In this document: piece after piece, positions 35,133-39,835 of the stretch
Numbering within the stretch: the stretch's first letter is position 1
Layout: each line of letters begins with the position of its first letter
Assembly: GCA_945788625.1 (NCBI GenBank)
Contig: CALZMQ010000031.1
Span: 1-39,835, forward strand
Direction of reading: 5' to 3'
DNA: 39,835 bases
Origin: an uncultured Woeseiaceae bacterium
GTDB taxonomy: Bacteria; Pseudomonadota; Gammaproteobacteria; Steroidobacterales; Woeseiaceae
Position numbers and translations under genes: made by a program
The notes under the pieces: generated by a model
Databases searched by the model: none
Told to the model about the DNA's origin: nothing
The model's input: the letters and a program-made list of their open reading frames with translations, nothing else

Positions 35133-36197
35133 ATGATCGCCCATGCACACAAGGGCCGCGGGGCCACCTCATCGCCGCAGGGTCGATTCAGCTCGCGGCC
35201 GGTCGAACTCGACGCGGAAGAAAGCCATGCGCGCGCGCTCGAGTCGCCCGAAACCGTTGTCCGGGCCATGCCGGCCGGCCGCATTATCAGCAGCAATACG
35301 TCGCCTGACATTCCTTTTGACCGCTCCATCAACCCCTACCAGGGTTGCGAGCATGGCTGCGTGTATTGCTATGCGCGTCCCAGCCACAGCTACCTCGACC
35401 TGTCGCCGGGTCTCGACTTCGAGACGCGAATTTTCTACAAACCGAACGCCACCGCGCGACTGATCGAAGCCTGGGAAAAACCGGGCTACGAATGCAAGCC
35501 GATTACGATAGGCGCGAACACGGACCCATATCAGCCCGTCGAAAAGACCCTGAAAATTACGCGCCAGTTGCTCGAGCTTTTTCTACTGCACAGGCACCCG
35601 GTCAGCATCATTACCAAAAGCAACCTTGTATGCCGCGATCTCGACCTGCTGACGGAACTCGCCAGCATGAATCTCGGCTCGGTCGCCATTAGCGTCCCGA
35701 CCATGGACGACAGCCTTAAACGCCTGATGGAGCCGCGCGTGCCGTCCGCCGCCGCGAGGTTGAAGGCGATCGAACGGCTCGCGGAAAATTCCGTGCCGAC
35801 CAGCGCGCTGGTCGCTCCGATCATCCCTGCCGTCAATGACCACGAGATCGAGCATATCCTGGAAACGGTAGCGGCAGCCGGCGCGGAGAAAGCCAGTTAC
35901 ATTTTCCTGCGGCTGCCGCACGAATTGAAGGACTTGTTCGCCGAATGGCTGAGTGTGCATTTTCCGGACCGCGCGGAGCGGGTTCGCAGCCTGATTCGAC
36001 AGGCCAGCGGCGGCAGTGATTATGACAACCGCTTCGGTATCCGGCAGACCGGGCGCGGGCCTTACGCCGAAATGCTCGCCCAGCGTTTCAAGGGCGCCTG
36101 CCGGCGCTTGAGGCTCAACGAAGATGCCGGGCAGCACGTGCTTGATTGCAATCAATTTTTTCCGCCCGGACAACAGCAGCTCGGACTCGGCTTCTGA
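35133..36197 (+). CDS. PA0069-family radical SAM protein (LexA-controlled)
   Basis: The 354-residue protein has the radical SAM cluster motif with C72, C76 and C79 in the INPYQGCEHGCVYCYARPSH segment, which is distinctive of the PA0069/SplB-like family. TIGANTDPYQPVEKTLKITR and VSIITKSNLVCRDLDLL continue the core. The C-terminal part (GSDYDNRFGIRQTGRGPYAE) is typical of this family. It would cleave S-adenosylmethionine reductively using a 4Fe-4S cluster. Relatedness to spore photoproduct lyase and control by an SOS box suggest a role in DNA damage response, which is inference. From memory, P. aeruginosa PA0069 has been placed in the LexA regulon. Confidence 0.92.
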   Translation: MIAHAHKGRGATSSPQGRFSSRPVELDAEESHARALESPETVVRAMPAGRIISSNTSPDIPFDRSINPYQGCEHGCVYCYARPSHSYLDLSPGLDFETRIFYKPNATARLIEAWEKPGYECKPITIGANTDPYQPVEKTLKITRQLLELFLLHRHPVSIITKSNLVCRDLDLLTELASMNLGSVAISVPTMDDSLKRLMEPRVPSAAARLKAIERLAENSVPTSALVAPIIPAVNDHEIEHILETVAAAGAEKASYIFLRLPHELKDLFAEWLSVHFPDRAERVRSLIRQASGGSDYDNRFGIRQTGRGPYAEMLAQRFKGACRRLRLNEDAGQHVLDCNQFFPPGQQQLGLGF

Positions 36198-36221
36198 GCC
36201 GTGCCGGTCGGCTACCCGGAT

Positions 36222-36262
36222 CAGGCGCCAGCCGGTATAGTTGAAACTGTAGCCGGCGCCTG
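36222..36262. repeat. Imperfect hairpin downstream of the radical SAM gene
   Basis: CAGGCGCC at 36222-36229 pairs with GGCGCCTG at the right end, extended inward by GC and CGGTATAGTT/AACTGTAGCCG with few mismatches. No T-run follows on the plus strand. It may end or stabilise the radical SAM transcript. Confidence 0.5.
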
Positions 36263-36286
36263 CGTGGCGAGAACTATTCCTCACGG

Positions 36287-36299
36287 ATTGAGTCTCAAT
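36287..36299. promoter_or_regulatory. Short palindrome upstream of the TPR-TonB gene
   Basis: ATTGAG and CTCAAT flank a central T, 50 nt upstream of the start codon at 36350. It may be an operator but is short. Confidence 0.25.
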
Positions 36300-36349
36300 C
36301 ACGAAGGCTTGGTCGGATGGGCCCTGGATATCTATTTCTCTACGAAAGC

Positions 36350-37840
36350 ATGATCAAGAAGACCCTATCTGCTGCATTGTTGTTCGTACTTTCGGCGGCC
36401 GGCGCAGGGCACGCCCAGCAACCCATTCCAGACGACGACGTCGGTCCCGGTGACCAGGTCGTACCTGTTGCCCAGGAAGGTCCGGAATCGGCCCCCGAGC
36501 CGACGCAATCCGCTGACGACGAATTCACCGACGAGGAGCGCCTCATCCAGGAGTTCGAGCGATATCGGCGGCTCATCAGCGAGGGCGCGTTCGACGAGGC
36601 GGATACCTCCGCCAAACGCATCGTGGAGATGGCCATCAGGATGTACGGCGCACAATCGCTCGAGACATCGAAGGCTCTGAACAACCTGGCTCTCGTGCAA
36701 CACAAGAACGGCCAGTACGATGCCGCCATCCAGAATTTCCAGTCGGCGATCGAGATTATCGAGGTGCAGGAGGACAGGCTGAACGGGCAACTCGTCAATC
36801 CACTGAAAGGCCTGGGTTCGGCGCAACTCGGCAACGGCCGCCCGGATCTCGCAGTGCGTACGTTTAATCGCGCGACTCACATCACGCACGTCAACGAGGG
36901 TCCGCACAATATCGAACAGGTTGAAATCCTGGAGTCCCTGGCAGAATCCTCCGTGCGGATGGGCGATTCGAAATCCGCACGGGACATTCTCGACAGGATT
37001 CACATCCTCAATGTGCGGCATTTCGAGAACAACGAGTTGGGATTACTGCCTTCCCTGATGCGGCGGGCCAGCTGGCAACACAGGGCCGGCTATTACAACG
37101 ACGAACGCGCCACCTACCGGCGTGCGATTCGAATCGTCGAGGCGAAACTGGGCCGCGACGACCCGCAACTGATTCATCCGCTGAAGAGGCTGGGTGAGTC
37201 CTTCTATTTCGTGGACGTCAGTCAGTCCACCACGACGCAGCAGGGTCTTGTCGCTACCGGCGAGATGTACTTCAAACGCGCTGCGAGAATTGCGGACCAG
37301 GCACCGGATCTCGATTGGCGGGAGCGCGCCGGGATCAACCTGTCACTGGCGGACTACTACGTCTATGTCGACTCACACAACCGGGCGCGTAAGATCTACA
37401 AAGATATATGGGATTTCCTCTCGACCGACGAGGAACGCCTCGCCGCACGGCGCGAATGGTTGGAGGCGCCAATGGCCTTGAGAAGCGAAGCACTGCCGGC
37501 CTACGTGAGCGCTCAGAGCGCCAGCGGCGATTCCAGGGAGCAACTCCTGACCGGAACTATCCGGGTCAACTACACGGTGTCCGCGCGCGGTCGGGTTCGA
37601 AACATCAGCACCGAGGCCATCCCTCCCGAGTTCGTCGACATGCAACGCATAGTGCATCGCGAAATTCGCCGGCGAGTATTTCGACCCCGGATGGTTGATG
37701 CGATTCCGCAAGAGTCCGACCCGATTCTTTTTGAGCACAGTTTTTATTATCGGCAGTCCGACCTCGACGAATTGAAAAAGAAGAAAGCCGCGGACGGGAC
37801 GCAGAACCGCAATACAAGTAACCGCGAATCGAACACCTGA
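36350..37840 (+). CDS. Secreted TPR protein with TonB C-terminal domain
   Basis: The 496-residue precursor starts at MIKKTLSAALLFVLS; a longer open frame upstream begins inside the leader and was rejected. The signal peptide ends near GHAQQ. After an acidic/proline-rich stretch, tetratricopeptide repeats run from about 65 to 350 (ALNNLALVQHKNGQYDAAIQNFQSAI is a clear example). The last 110 residues contain a TonB-C-like domain (GTIRVNYTVSARGRVRNI, then VHREIRRRVFRPRMVD). The protein has no membrane anchor and no ExbB/ExbD genes are nearby, so it is unlikely to be a classical energy transducer. Role unknown. Confidence 0.83.
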   Translation: MIKKTLSAALLFVLSAAGAGHAQQPIPDDDVGPGDQVVPVAQEGPESAPEPTQSADDEFTDEERLIQEFERYRRLISEGAFDEADTSAKRIVEMAIRMYGAQSLETSKALNNLALVQHKNGQYDAAIQNFQSAIEIIEVQEDRLNGQLVNPLKGLGSAQLGNGRPDLAVRTFNRATHITHVNEGPHNIEQVEILESLAESSVRMGDSKSARDILDRIHILNVRHFENNELGLLPSLMRRASWQHRAGYYNDERATYRRAIRIVEAKLGRDDPQLIHPLKRLGESFYFVDVSQSTTTQQGLVATGEMYFKRAARIADQAPDLDWRERAGINLSLADYYVYVDSHNRARKIYKDIWDFLSTDEERLAARREWLEAPMALRSEALPAYVSAQSASGDSREQLLTGTIRVNYTVSARGRVRNISTEAIPPEFVDMQRIVHREIRRRVFRPRMVDAIPQESDPILFEHSFYYRQSDLDELKKKKAADGTQNRNTSNRESNT

Positions 37841-37861
37841 TTCACGCCGGACTGACCAGCA

Positions 37862-38512
37862 ATGAAAAAACTGACACTTCCGACGAGAAGCGACGCGTTA
37901 CCCGGCCGTGACGAACCGATGCCGGTCGCCGCGACCCATTTCGTGAATGGAGCTCCGCTGACCGGACCGTTCGACGATCATCTGCAGCAGGCGGTGTTCG
38001 CGCTGGGCTGCTTTTGGGGGGCGGAACGCAAGTTCTGGCAAACCGCTGGGGTCTTTACGACATCGGTCGGTTACGCCGGAGGCATTACGGCCAACCCGAC
38101 ATACCAGGAAGTCTGTTCAGGGGCGACCGGCCATGCGGAGGCTGTGATGGCTGTGTTCGACCCCGCCATGGTCAGCTACGCGGAACTGCTCAAGGTCTTC
38201 TGGGAAAGCCACGACCCGACCCAGGGCATGCGCCAGGGTAACGATGTGGGCACCCAGTATCGTTCCGCCATTTTTACCGTGGACGATGCTCAGCAGGCCG
38301 AGGCGCGCCGCTCGCTGGCAGCGTACCAGGCCGAGTTGAGCAAGGCCGGACATGGCTCGATTACGACGGAAATCCTGCCGCTCGACACCTACTACTACGC
38401 CGAGGATTACCATCAGCAGTACCTGGCCAAGAATCCCGGTGGCTACTGTGGCCTGGGTGGCACCGGCGTGACCTGCCCGGCCGGAGTCGACCTCGACAAA
38501 AAGTCTGCGTAG
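37862..38512 (+). CDS. msrA: Peptide methionine-S-sulfoxide reductase MsrA
   Basis: The 216-residue protein has the catalytic C50 in [11 protein letters not shown] and the family segments [27 protein letters not shown] and [10 protein letters not shown]196 and C205 near the C-terminus ([13 protein letters not shown]) would be the recycling cysteines reduced by thioredoxin. An N-terminal extension of about 40 residues precedes the core, as in the long MsrA form of E. coli. It repairs S-methionine sulfoxide in proteins. No signal peptide is seen, so it acts in the cytoplasm. Confidence 0.96.
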   Translation: MKKLTLPTRSDALPGRDEPMPVAATHFVNGAPLTGPFDDHLQQAVFALGCFWGAERKFWQTAGVFTTSVGYAGGITANPTYQEVCSGATGHAEAVMAVFDPAMVSYAELLKVFWESHDPTQGMRQGNDVGTQYRSAIFTVDDAQQAEARRSLAAYQAELSKAGHGSITTEILPLDTYYYAEDYHQQYLAKNPGGYCGLGGTGVTCPAGVDLDKKSA

Positions 38513-38543
38513 GATGGCCTACCCCTGAAGGAGGACCATCCCG

Positions 38544-39149
38544 TTGGCAAACAAGAAAAAGAAATCCGGCAAACCGCGCAAGCCCAGCCGCAAACAGGCC
38601 GAGGATGCCGTTCGTACGCTACTGCTATGGGCTGGCGAAGACACGCGTCGTGAGGGTCTCCAGGACACGCCGAAGCGGGTCGCGAAGGCCTACGAAGACT
38701 GGTTCAGCGGCTACAAGAGCAACCCCATCGCGTACCTCGAACGCACCTTTGAAGAGGTTGACGGTTACGACGAGATGATCGTATTGCGGGATATCGGCTT
38801 TGAGTCGCATTGCGAACACCACATGGCGCCGATTATCGGTAAAGCGCACGTCGGCTATCTGCCGAACAACAAGGTCGTCGGTATCAGCAAGCTGGCGCGT
38901 GTCGTCGAGGCATTCGCGCGCCGTTTCCAGGTGCAGGAGAAGATGACCGCGCAGATCGCGAACTGCATCCAGGACGTGTTGCAGCCGAAAGGCGTCGCCG
39001 TGGTTATCGAGGCAAAGCATCAATGCATGACGACGCGCGGCGTTCACAAGTCCGACGTCTCCATGGTCACCAGCCAGATGGTCGGGACCTTTCGCAAAGA
39101 CGCGCGCACACGGATTGAATTCCTGCGCATGATAGACGCAACACGCTGA
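38544..39149 (+). CDS. folE: GTP cyclohydrolase I (FolE), TTG start
   Basis: The 201-residue enzyme has zinc ligands C90 and H93 in SHCEHHMAP and C161 in HQCMTTRG, plus [25 protein letters not shown], all diagnostic for FolE type IA. It converts GTP to dihydroneopterin triphosphate, the first step of folate and pterin synthesis. The start codon is TTG at 38544, supported by a strong GAAGGAGG nine bases upstream. A Lys-rich N-terminus precedes the core. A start at a rare codon with a strong ribosome site suggests tuned translation. Confidence 0.96.
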   Translation: MANKKKKSGKPRKPSRKQAEDAVRTLLLWAGEDTRREGLQDTPKRVAKAYEDWFSGYKSNPIAYLERTFEEVDGYDEMIVLRDIGFESHCEHHMAPIIGKAHVGYLPNNKVVGISKLARVVEAFARRFQVQEKMTAQIANCIQDVLQPKGVAVVIEAKHQCMTTRGVHKSDVSMVTSQMVGTFRKDARTRIEFLRMIDATR

Positions 39150-39164
39150 TTCGCACACCGGGCA

Positions 39165-39835
39165 GTGAAGAGAAAAATCGCGATTGCCGGATTGCCGTTG
39201 CTGCTCGCCATCCTGTACCTGCTGGCATGGCCCGTGCCGGTCGATCCAGTGAGCTGGGAAGCACCGCGGGACCGCGGCCTTGTCGACCCCTTTGCGCCCA
39301 ACAACCTGTTGCAGGTCGCCGCCGGTATCGATCTCGATGAGTTCGAAGGACCGGAAGATGCCACCGTGGGCGTCGACGGGCGCATTTATGCAAGCACGCA
39401 TAGCGGCCACATCGTCCGAATCGCGAATCGGCGCGCGAAGGAATTCGCGACGCCGGGGGGGCGCCCGCTCGGCATAGAGACCAACCGCGACGGTTCCTTC
39501 GTCGTTGCTAATGCCTATCTCGGACTGCAGCGTATCGAGCGTGACGGAACCGTTTCCACGTTGCTCGATGAAGTTCATGGGCGGCCGCTCGTCTACGCCA
39601 ATAATCTCGCAATCGGACCCGACGGAATCGTGTATTTCAGCGAATCGAGCAGCAAGTTCGGCGCCCGGGAATACAGCGGCACTTACGAAGCCACCCTGCT
39701 GGACATCATGGAGCACGGTGGGCACGGGCGCGTGTTCGCGTTTGATCCCGAGAGCGGCAATGTCGAGACCCTGATGGAAAACCTCAACTATGCGAACGGC
39801 GTCGCTGTCAGTGTCGACGGTAGCTTTCTGCTCGT
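39165..39835 (+). CDS. Strictosidine-synthase/SMP-30-like beta-propeller (partial, cut by right edge)
   Basis: A GTG at 39165, 15 nt after the folE stop, opens a frame that runs off the window after about 223 residues. It starts with a basic then hydrophobic segment (KRKIAIAGLPLLLAILYLLAW), probably a signal anchor. Propeller segments follow: GPEDATVGVDGRIYASTHSG, GRPLGIETNRDGSFVVANAYLG, YANNLAIGPDGIVYFSESSSKFG and the last visible NYANGVAVSVDGSFLLV. These match the bacterial strictosidine-synthase-like family. The reaction is unknown, as for most bacterial members. The C-terminal part is missing. Confidence 0.85.
   Translation, partial: MKRKIAIAGLPLLLAILYLLAWPVPVDPVSWEAPRDRGLVDPFAPNNLLQVAAGIDLDEFEGPEDATVGVDGRIYASTHSGHIVRIANRRAKEFATPGGRPLGIETNRDGSFVVANAYLGLQRIERDGTVSTLLDEVHGRPLVYANNLAIGPDGIVYFSESSSKFGAREYSGTYEATLLDIMEHGGHGRVFAFDPESGNVETLMENLNYANGVAVSVDGSFLL

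Overview
The window is a gene-dense, GC-rich bacterial chromosome segment. The evidence points to a free-living, probably marine or sediment gammaproteobacterium. It carries a PA0069-type radical SAM gene behind a LexA-like box, TldD/TldE, a LemA/DUF2207 pair and many Tat or lipobox-bearing secreted proteins. It also has GC-rich palindromes of the 'GGCTGGAAGCCGC' and 'GTAGGAGCGGC' kind, which I associate with Woeseia- and Xanthomonadales-like genomes. The genus is inference. I see no tRNA, rRNA, CRISPR array, IS element or prophage.

Region 1 (1-7.7 kb, minus strand) is a run of tightly packed genes: lemA, a DUF2207 membrane protein, a YtcJ-like amidohydrolase lipoprotein, a rhomboid protease and a LysE-type exporter, mostly joined by 1-4 nt overlaps. 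A Tat/lipobox-bearing TldD and its partner TldE follow, and TldE is cut by the left edge.

Region 2 (7.8-19.8 kb) is the most unusual part. Two divergent operons of secreted proteins face away from a gene-free spacer of about 0.8 kb. Leftward: a diheme hydrazine-synthase-alpha-like lipoprotein, an SH3-beta-barrel protein, a second beta-barrel lipoprotein, a DUF4266 lipoprotein with a Gly/Cys tail, and a DUF3570 barrel. Rightward: a monoheme DUF1588/DUF1585-like protein, a diheme LamG lipoprotein and a Tat-exported DUF1501-like protein, closed by a strong terminator. Every product has an export signal and together they carry five CXXCH motifs. I infer an envelope redox or oxidative-catabolic system that has not been characterised.

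Region 3 (19.8-28.3 kb) holds a zinc-ribbon/methyltransferase/PqqD-like fusion, an HSL-type esterase, a class I haloalkane dehalogenase, a 7Fe ferredoxin divergent from the korAB 2-oxoacid:ferredoxin oxidoreductase, a secreted acetamidase/formamidase and a four-helix membrane protein.

Region 4 (28.5-39.8 kb) holds a ClbS/DfsB protein, an SRPBCC-NUDIX-MBL operon, a possible 24-residue membrane protein, a second rhomboid, an MRJP-like beta-propeller, an MscS channel, a glycine-zipper lipoprotein, the LexA-box radical SAM gene, a TPR-TonB protein, msrA, folE with a TTG start, and a strictosidine-synthase-like propeller cut by the right edge.
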